DNA of 64,000 bases, from assembly GCF_001263175.1 (NCBI RefSeq), contig NZ_CP012332.1:3678220-3742219 (forward strand), given 5' to 3'. The translations under genes were made by a program, and so were the position numbers. The notes beneath the pieces were generated by a model, which was not told where the DNA came from, made no database searches, and saw nothing but the letters and a program-made list of their open reading frames with translations. Source of the stretch: Vulgatibacter incomptus. GTDB taxonomy: Bacteria > Myxococcota > Myxococcia > Myxococcales > Vulgatibacteraceae. Of the stretch, positions 40,833 through 52,646 are shown piece after piece. Positions within the stretch are counted from its first letter, which is position 1. Every line of letters starts with the position of its first letter.

Positions 40833-42446
40833 CTAGCCCTTGGGCTTCGGCTGCGGCCGCCCGCCCTGCCGGCGCTCGCCGCCGCCCCGGCGCGGTCCGC
40901 CGGGCCTGGGGCCCGCCTTGGCGCCTCCCTTGGGACCAGCCTTGGGCGCGGCCTTCGCCGGAGCGGGCTCCATGGCACGAAGCCTTTCAGCGGCCTCGGC
41001 ATTCCCCGCGCGCTCGAAGAGCTCCGCGGCCTTACGGGTCTTGCCCGCCACCTCGTAGCAGCGAGCGGCGAGCTCGTTCTCGCCGAGCTCCTCGAAGATC
41101 TGGCCGGCGTCTTCCGGCTGCCGATGCTCGTCGTAGATTTTGAGCGCACCGGCGGTGTCACCGCTCCGGGCGAGCCAGGGCGCGATCTCGAGGGGCGGCT
41201 TGCCCGCCTCGACGGCGGCGGCCGCCTCGGCCTTGGCGATCTCCGCGGCCTGCTCGTTGTCGCCGCCCTCGCGGAGCCAGCGGAACTTTTCGAGGGCCGA
41301 GGTGGCGAGCCGCGCCGCCTGGAGCGGGCGGCCGAAGCGGGCCCAGGCCTTCGCGGCGGCGGCGGGATCGCTCTCCTCGAGAGCCTTCGCCTCCACCTCG
41401 ATCAGCCGGTCGGCCTCCTGGGTCTCGCCGGCCTTGTCGAAGGCGCGGGCGGCCTTGTGGGTCTTGCCGGCCTTCTCGAATGCGCGAGCGGCATCGCCCC
41501 ACTGCTCGGCGCGCTCGTAGAGGCGGCCCACGTCCTCCCAGCGCTCGGCCTCGACGAGGAGCTGCATCAGCACGTCGCCCTGGCCGGCGGCGAGGAGCGC
41601 GGTCTCCTGCTGCTGCGGCGGGAGCTTCTTCGCCTCCTCGAGGAGGGCCTCGCGATCGCCGAGCTTGCCGAGGAGCTCCACCACCTTGGGGGCGTCGCCG
41701 GCGAGGCCGTAGAGGCGCGCGGCCTCCTTCGGCTGGTCGTGCTCCTCGTAGAGCTTGGCCGCCTCGCGGTACTTCCTCTCGTGCTCGTGGAAGGCGGCGA
41801 CCTTGTCCCACTCGCCGGTGTGGGCGAGGAGCCACGGCGCGATCTTCACGTCGCCCGCCTCTTCCTTGGCGAGCTCCATGCGGCGCTCGTCGCCCAGGGC
41901 GCGCCAGACCTCGGCGAGGGTGGCGAAGACCTGGCGGCGCTTGGCCTCCTTCTCCTCATCCTCGACCGGACGCTGGCGCATCACGCGCAGGAGCGCGGTG
42001 AAGAGCTTGCCCCGCGTGTCCTGCGAGAGCTCGTCCAGGGAGTGCGACTTGCCGCCCTTGCGTGCGGCGGAGGCGAGCTTCTCCAGGGGCGGGAGCTGGG
42101 CCTCGAAGTCGCCGGCGAGGAGCGGCTTGTCCACGCCACGCGCCGCCTCGAGGGCAGCGGCCTCGAAGCCCACGGGGCCTCGATCCTCGCCGCGCCTGCC
42201 GCGACCGCCCTCACCGCGGCCACCCGGACCACCGGGTCCGCGGCCGCCGAAGCCGCCAGGGCCACCGGGGCCACGGCCGCCGAAGCCACCAGGACCACCG
42301 GGGCCACGGCCGCCAAAGCCACCCGGACCACCCGGACCACCAGGCCCACGGCCTCCGGGCCCGCCGGGGCCACGCCCGCCGGATCCACCCGGACCCTGAC
42401 CTCCGCCCCCGAAGCCCTTCGCACCCGTCTCGCGTTCGTTCGCCAT
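40833..42446 (-). CDS. TPR-like helical repeat protein with Gly/Pro-rich N-terminus
   Basis: 537 residues in three parts. Residues ~10-75 are low complexity built from GGRGPGGPGGFGG units. Residues ~130-500 are degenerate helical pairs of the tetratricopeptide/clathrin-repeat sort (YREAAKLYEEHDQPKEAARLY, RAEQWGDAARAFEKAGKTHKAARAF, NELAARCYEVAGKTRKAAELF). The Lys/Pro/Gly-rich basic tail runs from ~500. There is no signal peptide or membrane segment, so it should be cytoplasmic. The architecture (disordered ends around a scaffold) suggests protein assembly or RNA association, which is inference. It is divergent from the DUF423 gene across a 154-base gap. Confidence 0.8.
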   Translation of the reverse strand: MANERETGAKGFGGGGQGPGGSGGRGPGGPGGRGPGGPGGPGGFGGRGPGGPGGFGGRGPGGPGGFGGRGPGGPGGRGEGGRGRRGEDRGPVGFEAAALEAARGVDKPLLAGDFEAQLPPLEKLASAARKGGKSHSLDELSQDTRGKLFTALLRVMRQRPVEDEEKEAKRRQVFATLAEVWRALGDERRMELAKEEAGDVKIAPWLLAHTGEWDKVAAFHEHERKYREAAKLYEEHDQPKEAARLYGLAGDAPKVVELLGKLGDREALLEEAKKLPPQQQETALLAAGQGDVLMQLLVEAERWEDVGRLYERAEQWGDAARAFEKAGKTHKAARAFDKAGETQEADRLIEVEAKALEESDPAAAAKAWARFGRPLQAARLATSALEKFRWLREGGDNEQAAEIAKAEAAAAVEAGKPPLEIAPWLARSGDTAGALKIYDEHRQPEDAGQIFEELGENELAARCYEVAGKTRKAAELFERAGNAEAAERLRAMEPAPAKAAPKAGPKGGAKAGPRPGGPRRGGGERRQGGRPQPKPKG

Positions 42447-42600
42447 AATCCGTGCATCCTAGCAGCGGCCCGAAAGGCCCCGGTCGGTTTCAAGCTGCGT
42501 CATTGGTATCTTTGCGCCCGGCTGTCAACTGCCGCGTGCGCCGAAGGCCGGCGGCTCCGAGCGGAACTCGTCGAACGAACTCTTCGAATGGACCTCTGCG

Positions 42601-42972
42601 ATGCACAAGCTTTGGCTGGCCCTCGGGGCGATCAACGCGCTGGTCTCGGTTGCGGCCGGGGCGTTCGGAGCTCACGGGCTGCGGCAGCGGCTCGGCCCCG
42701 ACCTCCTGGCGATCTTCGAGACCGGCGCCCGCTACCAGATGTACCACGCCCTCGGACTCCTGGCCTTGGGGCTCCTCGTACGGCACGGCCGCACGGGCCT
42801 CTCGACTGCCACCGGCTGGACGATGTTCGCCGGGATCGTGATCTTCAGCGGCAGCCTCTATCTGCTGGCGCTCACGGGGGTTCGCGGCTTCGGCGCGATC
42901 ACGCCCATCGGCGGCCTCGCGTTCCTCATCGCGTGGGCCCTCTTCGCCGCGGTCGCGATCCGCGGGCACTGA
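42601..42972 (+). CDS. DUF423 (YgdD-like) membrane protein
   Basis: A 123-residue protein with four hydrophobic segments. The family signature GAINALVSVAAGAFGAHGLRQ is at the N-terminus, with ARYQMYHALGLLALGLL next and GSLYLLALTG, ITPIGGLAFLIAWALFA at the C-terminal side. Small inner-membrane protein family of unknown function, near universal in proteobacteria. Confidence 0.92.
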   Translation: MHKLWLALGAINALVSVAAGAFGAHGLRQRLGPDLLAIFETGARYQMYHALGLLALGLLVRHGRTGLSTATGWTMFAGIVIFSGSLYLLALTGVRGFGAITPIGGLAFLIAWALFAAVAIRGH

Positions 42973-43000
42973 ACCTCCGGCCGCTTTTCCGTCGGGGCCG

Positions 43001-43978
43001 TCAGGCCGCGGAGCGCTTGGAGTCCGGACGCCCCTCGTCGATGGTCCCCGACGCGCCGTGGCGCAGCAGGGCGACGGCGCCCAGGGCCACGCCGAGCCAG
43101 AGGGTAGCGAGCCTGCAGAGGAGCGCGGCGCCGAGGGCCTGGGGCCGGGTGATTCCGGCCACGAGGTGGAGGGCCCCCTCCTGCAGCGCCGCGTCAGCGA
43201 CGCCGAGGCCGCCAGGCGAGGGCGCGCCGGCGATCGACGAGAACGCGTAGAGGAAAGTGGCCACCGAGAGGTTGGCTCCGCCGACGCCGAAGCCCTCGAG
43301 GATCAGCCAGTAGCCGACGGCCTCCGCGCCCCAGGCGACCGCGGAGAGGACGAGGGTGAGCGCCAGTGGGACCGGCGCAAGACAGGTCCTCATCCCGACG
43401 TAGAGCTCCTCGAGGCGGCCCTCGATCTTCGCGAGTCCGGGGATCCGGCCCATGGCGCGGATCGTCCCCAGGGAGAGGGTCCGCGACGAGAGGAAGAGGA
43501 TCCCCCCGACGCAGACGCCGCCGACGGCGAAGAGCGCGCTCGCGCCCTCGGCGAAATAGGTCGTCACGCCGATGGCGGCGAGGCCCACCACCGCGAGGGC
43601 GTCGGTCCCCCGCTCCGCGATCAGGGCGGGCACGGTCTTCGTGAGGGGGTCGCCGGTGGCCTGCCTCACGAGGTAGGGCTTCAGGAGCTCCCCGGCCTTC
43701 CCCGGCGTGATCGTCATGGCCAGGCCGGCGAGGAAGATCGACGCGTTCTCGCGGGTGTCGATGCGGACGCCGAGGCGGCGGAGCAGGTAGCTCCACTTGG
43801 CGAAGCGCAGCGCGTAGTTCGCGAGGGAGAGCCCGACGATCGGCAGGAGGAGGGAGAGCCGGAAGCTCGAGAGCTCGCTCGCCAGCGCAGGGATCCCCGC
43901 CCACAGCGAGAAGCCGAGGTAGAGGAGCGCGCCCATGGCCACGCCGATGAGCGCCCAACGCCGGAACCGCGCGATCAA
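43001..43978 (-). CDS. lysylphosphatidylglycerol synthetase/flippase-domain membrane protein (UPF0104)
   Basis: A 325-residue polytopic protein of the LPG_synthase_TM family (AglD/MprF N-terminal-like). Motifs: LSLANYALRFAKWSYLLRRLG, FLAGLAMTITPGKAGELLKPYL (the T-P-G-x-x-G-E motif) and IAERGTDALAVV. Near the C-terminus, SSIAGAPSPGGLGVADAAL is the PGGxGxxE-like block with Asp in place of Glu. These proteins are lipid flippases or glycolipid transporters. A TTG start at 43,978 fits the six-base gap to the upstream thioesterase stop; both are likely one transcript. Confidence 0.88.
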   Translation of the reverse strand: MIARFRRWALIGVAMGALLYLGFSLWAGIPALASELSSFRLSLLLPIVGLSLANYALRFAKWSYLLRRLGVRIDTRENASIFLAGLAMTITPGKAGELLKPYLVRQATGDPLTKTVPALIAERGTDALAVVGLAAIGVTTYFAEGASALFAVGGVCVGGILFLSSRTLSLGTIRAMGRIPGLAKIEGRLEELYVGMRTCLAPVPLALTLVLSAVAWGAEAVGYWLILEGFGVGGANLSVATFLYAFSSIAGAPSPGGLGVADAALQEGALHLVAGITRPQALGAALLCRLATLWLGVALGAVALLRHGASGTIDEGRPDSKRSAA

Positions 43979-43984
43979 GCGAGC

Positions 43985-44482
43985 CTAGCCCCAGCGGTGA
44001 TAGGCCGGATGTCCCGGCTTCACCGCCACGAAGGTGCCACGGGACGTGGCGCAGACCTTGCCGCCAGCCTCGAGCGTGGCCTCGACGACCGCCCGATCGT
44101 CCCCGGATTCGACGATCCGCGCCACGAGGTGGACCGGCTCATTCGAAGGGATCGGCCGGCGGAGCTTCACCGCGTACTCCGCCGTGACCGTGCATGGCGG
44201 TTCGGACGCGCCGGCCTTCCGCATCAGATGCCACGCAGCCGTCCAGTTGCTGTGGCAGTCGAGGAGCGTGCCGGTGATGCCGCCGCTCAGCATGCCGGGG
44301 AAGGCCTCGTGATGGGCCTGGGGCATCCAGTCGGCGACCACCGTCTCGTCCTCGGGCACGCTTCGGATCCGCAGGCCCTTCTCGTTGGCGGGTCCGCATC
44401 CGAAGCAGATGCTGTTGGGCGCGTAGCGCTCCTGCAGGCTGGGCTGGCTCATGGCGGCCCGGAGCGTAACCCAATCTCGCAT
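43985..44482 (-). CDS. hot-dog fold thioesterase (PaaI-like)
   Basis: A 165-residue protein: NSICFGCGPANEKGLRIRS, EAFPGMLSGGITGTLLDCHSNWTAA (the HxxxPG-x-x-x-GG-x-x-x-x-L-x-D motif class of hot-dog thioesterases) and AEYAVKLRRPIP. It hydrolyses acyl-CoA or related thioesters; the substrate is unknown. The start at 44,482 is set by AAGGAGG seven bases upstream, better than the internal ATG at 44,452. It forms an operon with the flippase-like gene downstream. Confidence 0.88.
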   Translation of the reverse strand: MRDWVTLRAAMSQPSLQERYAPNSICFGCGPANEKGLRIRSVPEDETVVADWMPQAHHEAFPGMLSGGITGTLLDCHSNWTAAWHLMRKAGASEPPCTVTAEYAVKLRRPIPSNEPVHLVARIVESGDDRAVVEATLEAGGKVCATSRGTFVAVKPGHPAYHRWG

Positions 44483-44568
44483 CGCCCGCCTCCTTCGAGA
44501 CCCTGAAAGCCCCGCGGTGATCTATGGTCGCTCCTTCGCTCGCGTAGACCTCGTCCAAGGAGCCCCTC

Positions 44569-45300
44569 GTGAAGCCTTCTCAGCTGCTCGTGCCCCTCGC
44601 CCTCTGCCTCCTCGCCCTCGCCGGCTGCAAGGAGTCCTCGAAGCCCGCCGCGCAGGTGTCGCCGAAGGAAGAGGCCGGCGCACCGAAGGCCGCGCCCAAG
44701 GAGGAGAGCAAGGCCAAGGGTGCCCAGGATCCCGCGCTCCTCGACCCCTCCATGGCCAAGGCCACCGCGCCCGCCACCTACAAGGTGAAGTTCGACACGA
44801 CCAAGGGCTCGTTCACGGTGGAGGTCCACAGGGACTGGGCGCCCCAGGGCGCGGACCGCTTCTACAACCTCGTGAAGATCGGCTTCTTCGACGACGTGGC
44901 GTTCTTCCGCGCGATCGAGGGCTTCATGGTCCAGTTCGGGATCAGCGGCGATCCGAAGGTGGCGGCGGTCTGGCGCGACGCGACGATCCCCGACGATCCG
45001 CCGACCCAGGCGAACACCAAGGGCAAGATCACCTTCGCGACGTCCGGCCCCAACGCCCGCACGACCCAGGTCTTCATCAACTACGGCGACAACTCCCGCC
45101 TCGACGGGATGGGCTTCGCGCCCTTCGGCGAGGTGGTGGACGGCATGTCGGTCGTCGATTCGCTCTACAAGGGATACGGCGAGGGCGCGCCCCGCGGCCA
45201 TGGCCCCAATCAGGGCTTGATCCAGACCAAGGGCAACGAGTACCTCCGCAAGGACTTCCCGCTCCTGGACTACGTGAAGACGGCCCGGATCGCGGAGTAG
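44569..45300 (+). CDS. peptidyl-prolyl cis-trans isomerase (cyclophilin) lipoprotein
   Basis: A 243-residue protein. The lipobox LLALAGC is at ~residue 20, followed by a Lys/Ala/Pro linker to ~65. The cyclophilin domain has KFDTTKGSFTVEVHRDWAPQGADRFYNLV, FFRAIEGFMVQFGISGDP, and FATSGPNARTTQVFINYGDN with the active-site FRxxxxFMVQGGD and TQFFI blocks slightly altered (FMVQFGISGD). It would catalyse proline isomerisation in the periplasm, membrane-anchored. The GTG at 44,569 is used as start. A hairpin abuts its stop. Confidence 0.93.
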   Translation: MKPSQLLVPLALCLLALAGCKESSKPAAQVSPKEEAGAPKAAPKEESKAKGAQDPALLDPSMAKATAPATYKVKFDTTKGSFTVEVHRDWAPQGADRFYNLVKIGFFDDVAFFRAIEGFMVQFGISGDPKVAAVWRDATIPDDPPTQANTKGKITFATSGPNARTTQVFINYGDNSRLDGMGFAPFGEVVDGMSVVDSLYKGYGEGAPRGHGPNQGLIQTKGNEYLRKDFPLLDYVKTARIAE

Positions 45301-45328
45301 GCCCGCTCGCCCGCACCTTGAGCGGGCC
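45300..45328 (+). terminator. 9-bp hairpin after the cyclophilin gene
   Basis: ggcccgctc/gagcgggcc stem around an 11-base loop, its left arm beginning at the last base of the TAG stop. As at 25,276, a terminator hairpin directly precedes a dispersed repeat. Confidence 0.65.
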
Positions 45329-45329
45329 G

Positions 45330-45427
45330 GCGCGGAGCCGAAGGCGTAGCAAAAGAAGAGGAGCGACATGCGCGCGAAGCGCGCCTGAAGGAGTCGGACC
45401 CGCTTCGGCGGGGCCGATTCCTTCATT
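45330..45427 (+). repeat. dispersed structured repeat, copy 3
   Basis: gcgcggagccgaaggcgtagc, gcgcgaagcgcgc, and the hairpin tgaaggagtcgg (45,386-45,397) with ccgattccttca (45,414-45,425; one G-T wobble), capped by cccgc-ttcg-gcggg. It lies between the cyclophilin and nfu genes. Confidence 0.75.
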
Positions 45428-45506
45428 CGCCCCGAACGGAAGCGCGCGGATGCGCGCGCCGTTATAGATGGACCGAAACGATTTTCACGAAGCGAGGAGC
45501 GAAGAG

Positions 45507-46070
45507 ATGAGCCAGGCGCACGATCCGATCCGGTTGGAGTTCACCCCCAACCCGAACACGCTGAAGTACGTGCTCGCACGCCAGCTCCTCCCCCGGGGCA
45601 CCGCCAACTTCCTCAACAAGCAGGCGGCGGAGACCTCCCCCCTCGCCCACCGCCTCTTCGACGTGGCGGGAGTCGAGGCCGTGATGGTGGGCCCGACCTT
45701 CGTGACCGTGACGATGACCTCCGACGCGGACGCCGCCCTGCTGAACGACGGCGTCCACACGGCCCTCCACGCCCACCTGGACTCGGGCGAGCACCCGGTC
45801 GACCCGTCCTCCATGGCGACGAGCGCCGGCGGCTCGGACGACGATCCGGTGGTCGCGAAGATCCGGGCGATCATCGAGGACGAAGTCCGCCCTGCCGTGG
45901 CCATGGACGGCGGCGACATCACCTTCGAGCGCTTCCAGGACGGCGTGGTCTACGTCTACATGATGGGCTCGTGCTCGTCGTGCCCCAGCTCGACCGCCAC
46001 CTTGAAGATGGGGATCGAGAGCCGCCTCCGGGAGGAGATCCCCGAGGTCGTCCAGGTCGTCCAGATCTGA
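45507..46070 (+). CDS. NifU/Nfu-type Fe-S cluster scaffold protein
   Basis: A 187-residue protein. The N-terminal Nfu_N domain (IRLEFTPNPNTLKYVLARQLL, VEAVMVGPTFVTVTM) is joined by a Gly/Ser/Asp linker to a NifU C-terminal domain. That domain has IIEDEVRPAVAMDGGDITFERF and MGSCSSCPSSTATLKMGIE, whose C-x-x-C binds a transferable [4Fe-4S] cluster. The ATG at 45,507 follows AGGAGCGAAGAG. The respiratory operon of the window (ActB with four clusters) is one likely client, by inference. Confidence 0.92.
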   Translation: MSQAHDPIRLEFTPNPNTLKYVLARQLLPRGTANFLNKQAAETSPLAHRLFDVAGVEAVMVGPTFVTVTMTSDADAALLNDGVHTALHAHLDSGEHPVDPSSMATSAGGSDDDPVVAKIRAIIEDEVRPAVAMDGGDITFERFQDGVVYVYMMGSCSSCPSSTATLKMGIESRLREEIPEVVQVVQI

Positions 46071-46168
46071 CCCGGAGTCTGCTCCGCCTCCGGCTTCGCC
46101 AAAGCCCTGCGCTTCTCGCGTCCGATTGTCATCGTTTCCTCGGGAGTTTCATCCCGAGGAGGCGAACG

Positions 46169-46468
46169 ATGGCGTTTGGCATCGGCGAGAAGCCTGAGCT
46201 CAGCCCGGCTGCGATCCTGCAGGAGGTCGACTATCCGGCCACCCGGGAGACGTTCGTCCTTGCCGCCGAGGACTCGGGCGCGCCGGTGGACGCGATCAAC
46301 TTCCTGAAGTCGATGCCCGATCGCGAGTACGCGAGCGCGGACGAGGCCCTGCGCTACTTCGCGGAGGCGGACGCCCGCTTCGGAATGTGGAGCAAGGACG
46401 TCCAGCACCGCGGCGACATCGGCAAGGAGATGATCGAGCCGCCGGGCGAGCACGCGCACCACCCCTGA
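46169..46468 (+). CDS. DUF2795 protein
   Basis: A 99-residue protein with the DUF2795 core ILQEVDYPATRETFVLAAED, APVDAINFLKSMPDREY and ASADEALRYF. The family consists of small helical proteins of unknown function common in actinobacteria and myxobacteria. The tail is short and His/Pro-rich. GAGGAGG ahead of the ATG settles the start. Confidence 0.82.
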   Translation: MAFGIGEKPELSPAAILQEVDYPATRETFVLAAEDSGAPVDAINFLKSMPDREYASADEALRYFAEADARFGMWSKDVQHRGDIGKEMIEPPGEHAHHP

Positions 46469-46477
46469 CGCGCCCTG

Positions 46478-46535
46478 GCGCGGAGCCGAAGGCGGAGAAT
46501 CGGTCCCTCGAAAGCGGGGCCGATTTCTTCACTCG
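46478..46535 (+). repeat. dispersed structured repeat, copy 4 (shortened)
   Basis: gcgcggagccgaaggcggag is followed at once by aatcgg ... ccgatttcttcac, so the mini-palindrome and half of the left hairpin arm are deleted. It lies between DUF2795 and prfC. Confidence 0.65.
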
Positions 46536-46593
46536 CGTCGGCGGAAACGATCCGCTCCCCCGGCGGTTCGATCTCGGATAGAAACCCACCATC

Positions 46594-48219
<1,626 letters not shown>

Positions 48220-48321
48220 CGCTTCCGCCCTCCGTGAGAACGCCACGCTCCCGATGGAGGGGGCGGGGCCCTCGCGGGAATGGTTTCACCGGCGCCTCGC
48301 GGGCACGATAGTCTTGCCCAC

Positions 48322-49850
48322 ATGGCTCTCTGGGGGAAGTCGCCGAGAGGAAATCGCGCGAGCCAACGGATCGTGAGCGTGAAGGGCCTCTTCCTGGCCT
48401 CCATGCTCACCCTCGGCGGCATCGCGGTGGCGGCGGCGGTCGCGCTGCTGACGCTCACCGCCCTCTTCAACACGGCGACGACGGTGGTGACCCGTGAGCT
48501 GGAGTCCATCCACGCGATGGGCGAGATCCGGACGAACCTCCTCCTCTTCAGCCGGGAGGCCCTCCTCTTCGCAGAGACTCGCGACGCCGGCCATCGGGAG
48601 GCCCGCGACCGCGCCAGGCGAAACATCTTCGACTGGCTCCTGGTGGCCAGGCAGGCCGCGAGCGACCCCGACGAAGAGCGCCAGATCGACGGGATCCGCG
48701 ATTCGGTCGACGCCTACCTGGCGCGGAGGTCCGACCTCCGCGCCGAGGGGCGCCTGACGCCGATCGAGATCCTCACGCTCTCCGCCCCTGCCTTCAACCA
48801 GGCCCTCACAGCCGTGAGCGCGTACATGTACGAGTCGCGCGCCGAGGCCATGGAGACCCAGCGCCACGTCGACCACCTCAGCCGCGCGGTGACCGACGTC
48901 TCCGTGGTCTTCGTGATCATCCTCCCGCTCGCGATCCTCGGCGTGATCGCGTCGTCGAGGCGCGGCGTCTTCCGGCCCTTCAACTACCTCCGCTCCGCGC
49001 TGTTCGCCTACTCCTCGGGTGACACCAAGGCCCGCGCCCCGAGAGCGGCCCCGTCGAGCTCAGGGAGATGGCCTTCACCTTCAACGAGCTCGCCGAGACG
49101 CTCGAGCAGCAGCGGCAGAACCGCTACGGCGCCCTCCTCGCGGTGGCCCACGACCTCCGGAACCCGCTGGCGGCGCTCAAGACGACGGTGGCCCTCACCG
49201 AGCGGCGCCGCAGCCAAGGCACTCTCAGCCCCGAGCAGCTGGACCAGCAGCAGCGCCGAATCGCCACCCAGGTGAACCGCCTCAACCGAATGGTCTCGGA
49301 TCTCGTGGACATGACTCGGATCGAGCTCGGCAGGGTCGAGCTCGACACCCAGACCAACGATCTCCGCGACCTGGTGATCGAAGCCGACGAGCTCTTCGAG
49401 GACGCGTCGCCGATCCACCAGCTCGTGATGGACCTTCCTCCCGAGCCGCTGATGGTTTGCTGCGACGCGACCCGCATCGGGCAGGTGCTAAACAACCTGA
49501 TCAGCAACGCGATCAAGTATTCGCCCCAGGGCGGCGTGGTGGAGCTGCGCGCCGGGACCGAGGGCCGCTGGGCCTGGGTGGAGGTCGAGGATCACGGTCT
49601 CGGCATCGCCCCCAAGGATCACCTCCGGATCTTCGAGCCCTTCCAGCGGGTCGGCCGCAAGGAGGAGATCCCGGGGGTCGGCCTGGGCCTCTCGGCGGCC
49701 CGAAGGCTGATGGAGGCCCACGAGGGGCGCATCGAGGTGGAGAGCGCGCTGGGCAAGGGGTCGACCTTCAAGATCCGGCTCCCCCTGCGCCAAAAAGACG
49801 AAGGCCCCAAGGGCGAACGCCCCGGGGCCTCCATGGATCAACGCCCGTAG
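48322..49850 (+). CDS. membrane sensor histidine kinase, split by one frameshift
   Basis: The first frame (48,322 to ~49,040) gives a transmembrane segment (GLFLASMLTLGGIAVAAAVALL), a ~150-residue helical sensor, a second membrane segment (VVFVIILPLAILGVIA) and part of a HAMP-like linker. After the C-run at 49,037-49,040 coding continues one frame over as ESGPVELREMAFTFNELAETL. Then come the H box VAHDLRNPLAALK, N box NNLISNAIKYS, EDHGLGIAP and GVGLGLSAARRLMEAHEGRIEVES. One missing C would restore a ~509-residue kinase. No response regulator is adjacent. Its 3' end converges on coxD, 10 bases away. Confidence 0.82.
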
Positions 49851-49860
49851 AAGCCGGGAG

Positions 49861-50295
49861 CTACTTCGCGGCCTCGACCGCGGCCTGGCTCTTGCCGGCC
49901 TCCGGCAGGGGATGACCGGAGACGCCGGGGGGATAGCCCGGACGGCTCACGCCCACCGTGGCGCCGCGGGTCGGATCGACGTCGTGGCGGGTGAACTTGT
50001 CCCAGAGCGTCGGGCCCGTGAAGATCACGAGGAAGAGCAGCCCGGTGAGGAAGACCACGCCGTTGAAGCGGTCGTGATCGTGCTTGAGGTTCATGAAGTA
50101 GAGGACGACCAGGCTCGCCTTGACCACGGCCACCGCCATCGCGACGACGAGGTTCCAGTCGCCGAAGTGGAACTGGGAGATGAAGACCGTGATGAAGGTG
50201 AGGAAGAGCAGGCCGCCGAACACGCCCCCGTAGATCATGAGCGGGAGCGGTTCGTGGTGGAGCTCTTCGGCGTGGGGATGGCTCTCGTTCGACAT
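49861..50295 (-). CDS. coxD: caa3-type cytochrome c oxidase subunit IV
   Basis: A 144-residue protein with an N-terminal His-rich stretch (SHPHAEELHHEP) and three membrane helices. It contains VVAMAVAVVKASLVVLYFMNLKHDHDRFNG, the signature of the prokaryotic subunit IV (CyoD/CtaF-like) family. It supports assembly of the oxidase. Last gene of the respiratory operon, two bases after coxC. The ~40-residue Pro/Gly-rich tail is longer than usual. Confidence 0.88.
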   Translation of the reverse strand: MSNESHPHAEELHHEPLPLMIYGGVFGGLLFLTFITVFISQFHFGDWNLVVAMAVAVVKASLVVLYFMNLKHDHDRFNGVVFLTGLLFLVIFTGPTLWDKFTRHDVDPTRGATVGVSRPGYPPGVSGHPLPEAGKSQAAVEAAK

Positions 50296-50297
50296 GT

Positions 50298-50962
50298 TCA
50301 GGCCACCAGGTAGAAGAGGGGGAACAGGAAGATCCAGACGAGATCGACGAAGTGCCAGTAGAGGCCCGTGATCTCGAGCGGGGTGTAGTAGCCGCTGTAG
50401 AAGCGGCCCTTCTTGCCGAGGATGATGAGCCACAGGATCAGGCCCATGCCGATGATCACGTGGAGGCCGTGGAGGCCCGTCATCACGAAGTACAGACCGT
50501 AGAAGATCTGCGGGTTCGGGACGTCCTTGAGGCCCTCGTAGGTGTACCAGTACGACGGCAGTGTCCCCTCGTGGAACTTGTGGGGCCACTCGAAGCCGAG
50601 CTTGATCACCATGAAGCCCGCGGCGGCGACCAGCGTGATGACCAGGAAGGCCATCATCTGCTTCTGCTTGTTCACCATCGCCGAGCGGATCGCCAGGGCC
50701 ATGGTGAGCGAGCTCGTGATGAGCACCACCGTGTTCAGCGTGCCGAGGGGAACCGAGAGCGTGCGGTGCGCCGCCTCGAAGGTCTCGGGCATGAGGGAGC
50801 GGAAGTACGAGTAGGCGACGAAGAGACCGCCGAACATCAGCGTCTCGGTCGCCAGGAAGATCCAGAAGCCGAGCTTCGCCGCGGAGAACTCGCTCTCCGC
50901 GTTGGCGAAGTGGTGGCCGACCGTGTGTCGCTTTACGGAGTCGGGAATGCCTGCGATCTGGC

Positions 50963-50966
<4 letters not shown>
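50298..50966 (-). CDS. coxC: cytochrome c oxidase subunit III
   Basis: A 222-residue polytopic protein of the COX3 family: [61 protein letters not shown] and [18 protein letters not shown]. It is a short five-helix type rather than the seven-helix mitochondrial form. The start is a GTG with GGAGGG upstream, and its GTGA overlaps the coxA stop. Confidence 0.94.
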
Positions 50967-52612
<1,646 letters not shown>

Positions 52613-52646
52613 TTCGCCTTCCTTCAGCGTAGACGGGATGAAACGC

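Noticed and set aside
39189-43250. A 1,353-codon open frame on the plus strand
   Set aside because: It is antisense to the radical SAM and TPR-like genes, has biased composition and no recognisable domain; high GC keeps the reverse frame open.
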